A DNA stretch of 64,000 nucleotides from Microlunatus lacustris (lineage in GTDB: Bacteria; Actinomycetota; Actinomycetes; Propionibacteriales; Propionibacteriaceae), in NCBI GenBank assembly GCA_039527025.1, contig BAAAJN010000001.1, forward strand, positions 605,370 through 669,369. The letters are read 5' to 3'. The translations under genes were made by a program, and so were the position numbers. Shown one piece after another: positions 17,047-24,680 of the stretch (its first letter is position 1; every line of letters begins with the position of its first letter). The notes below the pieces were generated by a model. The model was not told the DNA's origin. It searched no databases and saw only the letters and a program-made list of their open reading frames with translations.

Positions 17047-17790
17047 ATCAGAGCCGACCAGGGGGACCAGCAGCGCCTGCTCGACCTGCAGGGGGTCGAC
17101 ACCGCCCTCGCCCAGCTGGCGCACCGTCGCCGCACCCTGCCCGAGCACGCCGAGATCGCCCGGCTGGAGGATGCCCGGCGCCGGCTGGCCTCCGACCTCG
17201 TCGGTGCCGACACCGCGGTGTCGGACCTGCAGCGCGAGCAGGACCGCTCCGAGAACGAGCTGGAGCCGGTGCGGGAGCGGCTGAACCGCAACCAGCACCG
17301 GATCGCCGACGGGTCGGTGGCCGACCCCAAGGCGCTCAGCTCGCTGATCGAGGAGGTCACGCACCTGAAGCGGCGGATCGACACCCTCGAGGACGCCGAG
17401 CTGGCCGTGATGGAGCAGCTCGAGAGCGCCACCGAGGACCGTGAGCGGCTGCGCCGCGAGGCCGCCGAGATCGACGAGCAGCTGGCCACGCTGGAGGCCA
17501 AGCGGTCGGCCCAGCTGCGGGAGCTGGCCGAGCAGGCCGCCGACCGCCAGCGGGTGCGGGAGGAGATCGCGGGGATCATCCCGCCCGCCCTGCTGACGCT
17601 CTACGACAAGATCGGTGCCAGCCACTCCGGGGTGGGGGCGGCCGAGCTCCGTCGGCGCCGGTGCACCGGCTGCCAGCTCGACATCAACGCCGCCGACCTC
17701 CGCGGGTTCACCGCGGCTCCCGCTGACGAGGTGCTGCGCTGCGAGGAGTGCGGTCGGATCCTGGTGCGGACGGCCGAGTCCGGCCTCTGA
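17047..17790 (+). CDS. C4-type zinc-ribbon coiled-coil protein with an apparent ATC start codon
   Basis: A 247-residue protein with a long antiparallel coiled coil (about 15-175, rich in leucine heptads) and a C-terminal zinc ribbon with CTGCQLD and CEECGRIL. It belongs to the widespread Rv2229c/CT398-like family of unknown role. No ATG, GTG or TTG lies in frame near the family N-terminus. ATC at 17047 falls exactly where relatives have methionine (M-K/R-A-D-P...) and sits 6 nt after the strong ribosome site GGAGGGAG. The next in-frame GTG (17218) would delete one helix. A TAGGCT box at 16991 fits a 44-nt leader. Confidence 0.82.
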   Translation: MRADQGDQQRLLDLQGVDTALAQLAHRRRTLPEHAEIARLEDARRRLASDLVGADTAVSDLQREQDRSENELEPVRERLNRNQHRIADGSVADPKALSSLIEEVTHLKRRIDTLEDAELAVMEQLESATEDRERLRREAAEIDEQLATLEAKRSAQLRELAEQAADRQRVREEIAGIIPPALLTLYDKIGASHSGVGAAELRRRRCTGCQLDINAADLRGFTAAPADEVLRCEECGRILVRTAESGL

Positions 17791-17822
17791 GCAACCGGCC
17801 GCCGTCCTTGTAGGGTCGCGAC

Positions 17823-19253
17823 ATGCCTGCGCGCAAGGTCGACCTGCCCGGTGTGCTGCCGCCCGAGCTGGCTGCCGGGCTGGCCCGGATCCGGGCCGAG
17901 CTGGAGGTGCCGGAGAACTTCCCGTCCGACGTGCTGGCTGCGGCGGAGGCCGCCGTGGCCACGGCGGCGCTGCCCGCGCTGGACCGGACCGACCTGGAGC
18001 TGGTCACCATCGACCCGCCCGGCGCGCGTGACCTCGACCAGGCCCTGCACCTGGCCCGCGAGGGGGACGGATTCGTCGTCTCCTACGCCATCGCCGACGT
18101 GGCGGCCTTCGTCGCCGCCGGGGACCCCGTCGACCGCGAGGCCCACCGGCGGGGGATGACCCTCTACGCGCCGGACCGCCGGGTGCCGCTGCACCCGCCG
18201 CTGCTCAGCGAGGGCGCCGCCAGCCTGCTGCCGGACGAGGTCCGGCCGGCGCTGCTGTGGACGCTGCGGCTGGACGCGCACGGCCGGATGACCGACGCCG
18301 AGGTGGTCCGGGCCCGGGTCCGCAGCCGCGAGCAGCTCGACTACGCGGCGGCGCAGGCCGAGATCGACGGTGGCGCGCCGCGCGAGTCGCTCGCCCTGCT
18401 GGCCGAGGTCGGCCGGTGGCGCGAGCAGCGGGAACGGGAGCGGGGCGGGGTCAGCCTGCCGCTGCCGGAGCAGGAGGTCGTGCCGGACGCCGACGGTTGG
18501 CGGCTGGAGTTCCGTGCGCCCCTGCCGGTCGAGGGCTGGAACGCCCAGATCTCGCTGCTGACCGGGATGGCGGCCGCGCACCTGATGCTCTACGGCCAGG
18601 TGGGCATCGTCCGCAGCATGCCGCCGGCCGACCCGGGAGCGCTGCGCACGCTCCGGGCCACCGCCAAGGCGCTGCGGATCAGCTGGCCGGCGGAGCTGGA
18701 CTACCCCGAGTTCGTCCGCAGCCTCGACCCGGGCCTGCCCGCCCACGCGGCGATGCTCAACGCCTGCACGATGCTGTTCCGCGGCGCCGGCTACCTCGCC
18801 TTCGACGGCGACGTGCCGCCTGACGCCGAGCACTCGGCACTGGCCACCGACTACGCCCACTGCACCGCCCCGCTGCGCCGGCTCGTCGACCGCTACGTCG
18901 GCGAGGTCTGCCTGGCGCTGTGCGCCGGGACGTCCGTCCCGGTCTGGGTGCGCGAGGCGCTGCCCGGCCTGCCGAAGGAGATGGCCGCCGCGGACCGGCG
19001 GGCCAAGAAGTACGAGCGGGCGGTGGTCGACCTCGTGGAGGTGGTGCTGCTCGCGCCCCGGGTGGGTGAGGTCTTCTCCGCCACCGTCGTCGACGTCGAC
19101 GACGAGCGCCGGCACGGCACCGTGGTGGTGGCCGATCCGGCGGTCGAGGCGCGGGTCAGCGGTGAGGGGCTGCCGCTCGGGCAGCAGATCTCGGTCCGGT
19201 TGGTCTCGGCCGACTTCACCAGCGGCGCCGTGTCGTTCGAGCGCGTCGCCTGA
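17823..19253 (+). CDS. RNB-domain ribonuclease (RNase II/R family)
   Basis: A 476-residue 3'-to-5' exoribonuclease-type protein. The RNB core begins at about residue 55 with TIDPPGARDLDQALHL, whose aspartates match the metal site of RNase II. YAIADVAAFV and the late HCTAPLRRLVDRY motif are also family hallmarks. N-terminal cold-shock domains and a C-terminal S1 domain are short or missing, as in the compact actinobacterial form. TAGGGT lies 6 nt before the ATG, so the transcript is probably leaderless and independent of the zinc-ribbon gene 32 bp upstream. Confidence 0.9.
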   Translation: MPARKVDLPGVLPPELAAGLARIRAELEVPENFPSDVLAAAEAAVATAALPALDRTDLELVTIDPPGARDLDQALHLAREGDGFVVSYAIADVAAFVAAGDPVDREAHRRGMTLYAPDRRVPLHPPLLSEGAASLLPDEVRPALLWTLRLDAHGRMTDAEVVRARVRSREQLDYAAAQAEIDGGAPRESLALLAEVGRWREQRERERGGVSLPLPEQEVVPDADGWRLEFRAPLPVEGWNAQISLLTGMAAAHLMLYGQVGIVRSMPPADPGALRTLRATAKALRISWPAELDYPEFVRSLDPGLPAHAAMLNACTMLFRGAGYLAFDGDVPPDAEHSALATDYAHCTAPLRRLVDRYVGEVCLALCAGTSVPVWVREALPGLPKEMAAADRRAKKYERAVVDLVEVVLLAPRVGEVFSATVVDVDDERRHGTVVVADPAVEARVSGEGLPLGQQISVRLVSADFTSGAVSFERVA

Positions 19254-19280
19254 GGGCGGCTGCGGCACCTGGACGAGAGC

Positions 19281-19309
19281 GCAGCCCCCGCCTGGAGGGC
19301 GGGGGCTGC
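19281..19309 (+). terminator. Hairpin terminator after the RNB ribonuclease gene
   Basis: Perfect 12-bp stem (GCAGCCCCCGCC, 5-nt loop, complement) 27 bp after the stop codon. All but two pairs are GC; there is no T-run. Confidence 0.75.
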
Positions 19310-19506
19310 CGGCTGTCCCTCCCCAGGAACGCCAGGTCGAGGTGCTCGACGGGTGGTCGGATGGGGGTCCCGGGCCGCTCTTCGCCGGGCGGCTGCTCGT
19401 GGACGCGGAGGAGGCGCGGGGCGAGAGGAAGCTCGGGGGTTCATCCCCTCGCCCCGCTGAACACGACTCTAGGCGGGTACGTCGGGACCCGGCAAGGCTC
19501 CGCGCA

Positions 19507-19536
19507 GTCCACTTCAGGACATGTCCAGAAGTGGAC
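19507..19536. repeat. 30-nt near-perfect palindrome in a convergent gap
   Basis: The arms GTCCACTTC and GAAGTGGAC enclose the perfect 10-bp palindrome GGACATGTCC. Fourteen of fifteen symmetric pairs match; only the A/A at 19516/19527 does not. An overlapping TGTCCA-GAAG-TGGACA repeat is also present. It lies between the 3' ends of convergent genes, in a 335-bp gap that otherwise holds only the upstream terminator. It could be a bidirectional terminator or a protein-binding site. Confidence 0.8.
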
Positions 19537-19588
19537 ATCCGGAGCGGCGGGCCCTCGGTCCTCGGGCCGGTGAGACCGGCCCCACGGG

Positions 19589-20347
19589 TCAGCCCAGCTG
19601 CTGCAGCAGGGCTCGCGCCTGGTCCCGGGTCATCTGGTGCCCAGGGTCGGTGAGGATCACCAGCGTGACCCGGGCGCCGGTGCGGCGACCGACCTCGGTC
19701 CACTCGCCATCGGGGTAGGTGCGTCGGTCGACGAGGCCGGGCAGTCCCTCGACCAGTTCGGTGCGCACCGGGTCGTCCAGGGTGCGGCAGGCCTCGACCT
19801 GGGCGGTGTAGCGCTGCCAGTACGCCGTCGCGGCGGTCTCGTCGGCGAAGGCGAGGGCGAGCACCACTCCCGGCGCGCCGTCCTCGTCGGCGTAGCTGCC
19901 CTCCAGGGCGGCGACCGGGTCGGGGTAGTCGTCCCGGGTGACGTCGGCGCAGCCGATCGTGATGACGTCCTGGGCGGCGTAGCGCGGGTCCCGGGCGTGC
20001 ACCCAGGTGCCGTTGCCCTGGAAGCCCTCCTCGGCACCCCCCTCGCGGGGGACCGTCCTCCAGCCGGCAGGCACCGGCAGCGCGTCGGCGGTGAGGTCGC
20101 CGGCCGTCGAGGGGGCGGGCCCGGTCGGTTCCGGGGGCGGCGGGAGGGTGTTGGTCGTGGTCGGTTCCGGGACCGGGTCCGCCGGCGGCGGGGCCGGGGT
20201 CCGCGACGGCGTGCGGGACGGGTCGGGCGTGACGGGCGCGCTCGACGGGCTGGGCGCGGGAGCGGGGCCGGCGGCCGGACCGGCGCTGCAGGCGCCCAGC
20301 AGCACCAGCGGCAGCGCCGCCAGCACCGCCCCGGTGGAGCGGGTCAC
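19589..20347 (-). CDS. Putative secreted lipoprotein of unknown function
   Basis: A 252-residue protein with a lipobox signal peptide (LPLVLLGACS, lipidated Cys at about residue 20). A proline/threonine/serine-rich linker follows to about residue 80, then a compact globular domain with two cysteines (GCADV and EACRTL) that could form a disulfide. I do not recognise the domain. It is 10 bp downstream of the VanY-type peptidase gene on the same strand, so co-expression is likely and a role at the cell wall is plausible but unproven. Confidence 0.78.
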   Translation of the reverse strand: MTRSTGAVLAALPLVLLGACSAGPAAGPAPAPSPSSAPVTPDPSRTPSRTPAPPPADPVPEPTTTNTLPPPPEPTGPAPSTAGDLTADALPVPAGWRTVPREGGAEEGFQGNGTWVHARDPRYAAQDVITIGCADVTRDDYPDPVAALEGSYADEDGAPGVVLALAFADETAATAYWQRYTAQVEACRTLDDPVRTELVEGLPGLVDRRTYPDGEWTEVGRRTGARVTLVILTDPGHQMTRDQARALLQQLG

Positions 20348-20357
20348 CGTGGGCGGC

Positions 20358-21842
20358 TCATCGCCGGTACTCGAAGTGCTGGTAGTCCCGGCCCGGGTTC
20401 CACAGCCCGCCCCAGAAGAAGCCGTCCGCCCGCAGCTGCTGGGTCACCGGCGACTTCGGGCCCAGCATCCCGAACCGCAACGGCGACCGGTCGATGTAGC
20501 TCTTCCCGTTGCTCGGCCACCACCTCCCCCGGGAGTCGCGGTAGGGGTTCTGCACGGGGGTGATGTCGATCGCGGTGCCGTAGGAGTGCGGCGACTGCGC
20601 GTACGGGTTCCCGACCACCTTGCGGCAGTTGAAGCCGCTGGTGTTGTTGGCCGCCATCTGCTTCGGGTCGTCGCCCCCGTAGACGTCGGGGTTGTCCAGC
20701 TTGGCGATCGGGAAGCGGGCGGTCAGCCCCTTGCCGAAGCTGCGCTTGATCTCGGGCACCAGGTCCGTCCGGATGATCAGCACGCCGCGGTGCATCTTCT
20801 TGTCCCGGCCGTAGTAGTTCATGGTGATGGTGCTGAGCTCGGAGCGGCCCACCGGGCAGCCCTTGCGGTAGGTCTTCGCGACCTCGGCAGCCGTGGTCCT
20901 GGTCACGACGGCGTTCAGCACGGCCACCCGCTTGAGGCTGCGGCTGCTGCTGATCTCCCAGCGGTCCCGGTTGGGCGCGTGCGAGGTGGCGCGCAGCGTG
21001 TAGCGGCTGAGCCGGCCGACGCCGTGGCGGAAGGCGACCCGGAAGCGGCCGGACTTGTCGGTGGTGGCCGTGGCGTGGTGCCGCCAGCTGGTGCCGACGC
21101 GCACGTCGAGGTGCACCCGCACCCCGGCGCGGGCCGGGACGACCGCGCCGGTCAGCGTGGGCTTCTTGAGCGAGTCCACCCTGGCCGCCGGCTTGTCCAG
21201 CCCCGTGGTCGCGTCGGCGACGTGCACCTCGACCACGCGACTGGCCACCTCGTCGCCGCTGCCCGGGGCGCCGCCGGTGGTGGCGACGAAGTCGAACCGG
21301 CCCATCGAGGTGACGGGCAGCGTCGAGGAGAACGACCCGTCGGTCACCGCGGCCGTGACGACCCGGGTCCAGGTGGTGCTGCTGGCCGGGCGCCGGTAGA
21401 CGCTGACCTTGCTGCCGGCCGCCAGCCCGGTCGTCCTCCCGGCGAAGGCGTACCGGCCGATGTCTTGGTAGTAGCGTCCGGCCACCGGGCTGCCGCTCGG
21501 GCTGACCCGCAGCGTCACCGTCGCGGGACCAGCGGCTGCCCGTCCGGCGGCCGGACGCCCGGCCGGGGTCGGGGCCTCAGTCGGTGGTGCCGAGCTGCCG
21601 GACGGCGTCGGGGACGCGCTGGGCGTCGGGCTGACCTCCGGCGTCGGGGTTCCGCTGGGCGCCGGCCCGGGGTCGGGCGTCGAGCTCACCGCCGGCGTGG
21701 GGCCGGCGGTGGGTGCCACGCCCGGCGTGGGCGACGTGACGTCCTCAGCCAGGGCGCTGGTCGGCGCCAGCACCAGCAGCCCGACGAGGGCGGCGGCGAC
21801 CAGCGCGGAGCGCGAACGACCGGGGGAGGGCTGCAGCGGCAT
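20358..21842 (-). CDS. Secreted M15 (VanY-type) D-alanyl-D-alanine carboxypeptidase-like protein
   Basis: A 494-residue exported protein. A signal peptide (SALVAAALVGLLVLAPTSALA) is followed by a repetitive Pro/Thr/Ser spacer with PTP repeats (about 35-105), two bacterial Ig-like regions (about 110-310), and a C-terminal peptidase M15 domain. The zinc ligands appear in SPHSYGTAIDI (His, Asp) and DYQHFEYR (His). It should cleave D-Ala-D-Ala-type bonds in peptidoglycan. The ATG at 21842 has GAAGG upstream with 7-nt spacing; longer in-frame starts would put a disordered stretch before the signal peptide. Confidence 0.85.
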   Translation of the reverse strand: MPLQPSPGRSRSALVAAALVGLLVLAPTSALAEDVTSPTPGVAPTAGPTPAVSSTPDPGPAPSGTPTPEVSPTPSASPTPSGSSAPPTEAPTPAGRPAAGRAAAGPATVTLRVSPSGSPVAGRYYQDIGRYAFAGRTTGLAAGSKVSVYRRPASSTTWTRVVTAAVTDGSFSSTLPVTSMGRFDFVATTGGAPGSGDEVASRVVEVHVADATTGLDKPAARVDSLKKPTLTGAVVPARAGVRVHLDVRVGTSWRHHATATTDKSGRFRVAFRHGVGRLSRYTLRATSHAPNRDRWEISSSRSLKRVAVLNAVVTRTTAAEVAKTYRKGCPVGRSELSTITMNYYGRDKKMHRGVLIIRTDLVPEIKRSFGKGLTARFPIAKLDNPDVYGGDDPKQMAANNTSGFNCRKVVGNPYAQSPHSYGTAIDITPVQNPYRDSRGRWWPSNGKSYIDRSPLRFGMLGPKSPVTQQLRADGFFWGGLWNPGRDYQHFEYRR

Positions 21843-21921
21843 GCGGAGGCCTTCGGCTAGCGGGACCCGAGTCCGAGGATCGTAACCCCTCGCGGCGGGT
21901 GCGGCCGGCGGGCCGGGACCG

Positions 21922-22758
21922 TCAGCGCTGCTCCTGCGGGCACCACCAGCTGGTCCGGCCGCCGACGGTGGCCTGCACCATCTCCGTGCCGCAGCGCGGG
22001 CAGTGCCGGCCCGCACCCCGGAAGGCGATGACCTCACCGGTGTGCACGCCACCGTGCGCGATGGCCGCCTTCGTGGCGGTGTGCAGCGCGTGGTGCAGCC
22101 GCTCGAGCTCGGCGTCGGTGAGCTGGTCCACCGGACGGCGCGGCGACAGCCGGGCCTGCCAGAGGGTCTCGTCGGCCAGCAGGTTGCCCACCCCGGCGAC
22201 GACGGACTGGTCGAGCAGCCGGGCCTTGACCGGGGACCGGCCCCGCCGCACCCGGGCCGCGAACTCCGTCGGCCCGACCAGCTCCGCGTCAGGGCCGAGG
22301 GCGCTGGTGTCGGGGTCCAGCCGCACCCGTCCGAGCCGTCGCTTGTCGAACAGCCGGAGCGTCCCCCCGTCGGCGAAGGTGAGGGTGAAGCGGTCCCAGA
22401 CGGCCTTGCGGTCGGGCTGCTCCGCGCCCTGGCCGTACCGCCCGCCGAGCCAGTCGCCGCCCTCGCTGAGCGTCCCGTCCGGCCCGGTGACCAGGATCCG
22501 GCCGCTCATCCCGAGGTGCAGGCCCAGCAGTGGACCCGGCGTGGAGGCCCCGTCCACGCCGGAGGTCTCGCACCACATCGACTTGCCGCGCCGGAAGGCC
22601 CCGGTCAGCGTGCGGCCGAGCAGGGCGGCGCGGATCTCGCCCGACGGGTGCGGGCGGCACTCCCAGGTGTCGCTGTCGTCGACCTCGGCGATCCGGCGGT
22701 CCAGGGCGGCCCGCTCGATGGTGGCGCGGGCACTCTCGACCTCGGGCAGCTCGGGCAC
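21922..22758 (-). CDS. Fpg/Nei-family DNA glycosylase/AP lyase
   Basis: Base-excision repair enzyme of 278 residues. The mature N-terminus PELPEVES supplies the catalytic proline and glutamate. FRRGKSM near residue 58 gives the beta-hairpin lysine, the H2TH domain is at about 155-230, and the C-terminal zinc finger is CPRCGTEM...WWCPQE, with CPQE ending close to the stop. It looks more like actinobacterial Nei-type enzymes than MutM, but the substrate is unsure. GTG start; CAGACT lies 6 nt upstream. It is divergent from the ArfB-like gene, with both starts inside a 56-bp gap. Confidence 0.9.
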   Translation of the reverse strand: MPELPEVESARATIERAALDRRIAEVDDSDTWECRPHPSGEIRAALLGRTLTGAFRRGKSMWCETSGVDGASTPGPLLGLHLGMSGRILVTGPDGTLSEGGDWLGGRYGQGAEQPDRKAVWDRFTLTFADGGTLRLFDKRRLGRVRLDPDTSALGPDAELVGPTEFAARVRRGRSPVKARLLDQSVVAGVGNLLADETLWQARLSPRRPVDQLTDAELERLHHALHTATKAAIAHGGVHTGEVIAFRGAGRHCPRCGTEMVQATVGGRTSWWCPQEQR

Positions 22759-22814
22759 GGGAGCAGTCTGCCTGCAGGGACAAGAGCCGCCGGTCCGCTG
22801 GCTAAGGTCGACCC

Positions 22815-23267
22815 ATGGCCGCCGAGGGACCGCTCGTGGTGACCGCCGGCTTCGCGGTCGACGCCGAGGAGCTGAGCTGGCGGTTCTCCCGCGCCTCGGG
22901 TCCCGGCGGGCAGGGGGTCAACACCACCGACAGCCGCGTGGAGCTGTCCTGGACGCCAGCCGGATCCGCCTCGCTGGCACGGCTGCCGCCGGTGCTGCAG
23001 GAGCGGCTCACGACCCGATTGGCCGCTCAGCTGGTCCAGGGGGCCGTGGTGGTGGCGGCGTCGGAGCACCGGGCCCAGCTCCGCAACCGGGAGGCCGCCC
23101 GCGACCGGCTGGCCGGTCGGCTGCGGCAGGCACTCGCCCCGCCGCCACCCCGGCGCCGGGCCACCCGGCCGACCCGGGGCTCGGTCGAGCGGCGGCTGCA
23201 GGGCAAGAAGGTCCGCGCGAGCGTCAAGGCCGGCCGGCGCCGGGGCCGGGACGCGGGCTGGTCCTGA
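22815..23267 (+). CDS. arfB: ArfB-like alternative peptidyl-tRNA hydrolase
   Basis: A 150-residue release-factor-like protein that rescues stalled ribosomes. The GGQ loop occurs as SGPGGQGVNTTDSRVEL near residue 36. The C-terminal tail (about 110-150) is rich in arginine and lysine, as needed to enter the empty mRNA channel. The codon-recognition domains of RF1/RF2 are absent. TAAGGT is 6 nt before the ATG, so the mRNA is probably leaderless. Confidence 0.9.
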   Translation: MAAEGPLVVTAGFAVDAEELSWRFSRASGPGGQGVNTTDSRVELSWTPAGSASLARLPPVLQERLTTRLAAQLVQGAVVVAASEHRAQLRNREAARDRLAGRLRQALAPPPPRRRATRPTRGSVERRLQGKKVRASVKAGRRRGRDAGWS

Positions 23268-23345
23268 ACGTCCACACGTGCTGGCCAGCCAGGTCCATGA
23301 TCATCAACACGGGGACCGCGGCCGCCGGCGGGTAGGGTGCTCGTC

Positions 23346-23366
23346 GTGTCCCGGTGCTGCCCGTGA
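23346..23366 (+). CDS. Candidate leaderless Cys-Cys mini-ORF overlapping lacI
   Basis: GTG at 23346 encodes V/M-S-R-C-C-P and stops at TGA 23364-23366, which overlaps a GTG start of the LacI gene (GTGA). TAGGGT at 23333-23338 ends 7 nt upstream, the leaderless spacing seen elsewhere in the window. No ribosome site precedes either lacI start, so translation of lacI by termination-reinitiation is plausible. Very short, so it could be chance. Confidence 0.35.
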   Translation: MSRCCP

Positions 23367-24394
23367 CCGCGCCCAAGCTCGGTCACCCCGCGAGCATCCG
23401 GGACGTCGCCCGGCTCGCCGGCGTCTCGCGGCAGACCGTCTCCCGGGTGATCAACGACCACCCCAGCCTCCGCCCGGAGACCCGGGAGCGCGTGCAGGCG
23501 GTGATCGACGACCTGCACTACCGGCCCAACCCGATCGCCCGGGCGCTCGGCGGCAGCCGCTCGCGGACCATCGGCGTGCTCGCCTCGCAGCGCACCCAGT
23601 GGGGTCCCTCGGCCGCCATCCAGGGCGTCGAGCTGGCCGCGCGGGACGCCGGCTACCTGGTCAACACCACCAACCTGGCCTCGACCGAGCCGGCGGTGAT
23701 CCGGGCTGCGCTCGCGCTGCAGGTCGAGCACAAGGTCGAGGGGCTGGTGATCATCGCCCCGCAGACCCGGACCCTCAACCAGATCGACGAGCTGGCTCTC
23801 GACATCCCCTACGTGCTGCTGCACTCGCGCGCCCAAGGTGACGAGCACGAGCTCTTCGTCGACCAGCTCGCCGGCGCCCGGGCTGCCACCCGGCACCTGG
23901 TCAGGCTCGGGCACCGCGACGTCTTCCACCTGGCCGGGCCGCAGGAGTGGATCGAGGCCGAGGCGCGGATGCAGGGCTTCCTGGACGAGATGGTCGACGC
24001 CGACCTGCCCGTCCGGCCGCCGATCCTCGGGGACTGGACGCCCGCCTTCGGCTACCACGCCGGCCGCGAGCTGGCCCGTTTCCGCGATTTCACCGCCGTC
24101 TTCACCGCCAACGACCAGATGGCGTTGGGCCTGGTGCACGCGTTCCGCGACGCGGGGCTGGACGTACCCGGCGACGTCAGCGTCGTGGGCTTCGACGACA
24201 TGCCCGAGGCGGCGCACTTCTGGCCTCCGCTGACCACCGTCCGCCAGGACTTCGAGGAGCTGGGCCGCCGCTGCGTCGCCCGGCTGCTCGGCGGTCAGGA
24301 GGGCGAGGAGCCGGCTCCGCTGGAGCCCCAGCTGGTGGTCAGGGCGTCAACGGCCCCACCAGCCCCCTGGGCATCGTTACCGGAGCGAAACTGA
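23363..24394 (+). CDS. LacI family transcriptional regulator of the sugar importer
   Basis: A 343-residue repressor-type protein. The HTH is ASIRDVARLAGVSRQTVSRV with the hinge helix (RPNPIARALGGSRSRTIGVLAS) close behind, then a periplasmic-binding-like sensor domain to the end (FTANDQMALGLVHAFRDAGL; VVGFDDMPEAAHFWPPLTTV). It precedes a multiple-monosaccharide ABC importer whose leader holds a TGTGACCGGTCACA palindrome, the expected target. GTG 23363 is chosen because it overlaps the Cys-Cys mini-ORF stop; GTG 23354 is in the same frame and equally unsupported by a ribosome site. Confidence 0.9.
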   Translation: MTAPKLGHPASIRDVARLAGVSRQTVSRVINDHPSLRPETRERVQAVIDDLHYRPNPIARALGGSRSRTIGVLASQRTQWGPSAAIQGVELAARDAGYLVNTTNLASTEPAVIRAALALQVEHKVEGLVIIAPQTRTLNQIDELALDIPYVLLHSRAQGDEHELFVDQLAGARAATRHLVRLGHRDVFHLAGPQEWIEAEARMQGFLDEMVDADLPVRPPILGDWTPAFGYHAGRELARFRDFTAVFTANDQMALGLVHAFRDAGLDVPGDVSVVGFDDMPEAAHFWPPLTTVRQDFEELGRRCVARLLGGQEGEEPAPLEPQLVVRASTAPPAPWASLPERN

Positions 24395-24440
24395 GAGAAC
24401 ACCGTGCCCAGCCGGGGCTGCTTGACGGCTTGTGCTTAGA

Positions 24441-24454
24441 TGTGACCGGTCACA
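24441..24454. promoter_or_regulatory. Probable LacI-family operator of the chvE-mmsAB operon
   Basis: TGTGACCGGTCACA is a perfect 14-bp palindrome with a central CG, the usual form of LacI-family operators. It lies 227 bp before the ChvE start and 46 bp after the lacI stop. A TTGACG (24422-24427) is just upstream and could be a -35 element, but no good -10 at 17-18 bp is seen. The rest of the 286-bp gap shows no gene. Confidence 0.75.
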
Positions 24455-24680
24455 AACCATGGGATCTTTCCCCTGACGACGACGAGGTCGGACAGCTGTC
24501 TGCAGAACGTGCCCCCCGACGTGCCTGCGGCTCCCGCCCGAGCCCGCCGCCGGTGACCATCCCGTCCGCGTCGTCCGCGCTCCGGGTGGGTCGTCGACCT
24601 CCTGCCGCGCGTGCCCGCTCCCGCTCGCTCCGCTCCGCTCTGCTCGTGGGTGCCGGCAGCAACAACCGAAAGGATCCTTC

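Noticed and set aside
24600..24655. Repeated CGCTC/CGCTCCGCTC tract before chvE
   Set aside because: Simple-sequence stretch without symmetry or regular period; no evidence of a site or a CRISPR-like array.
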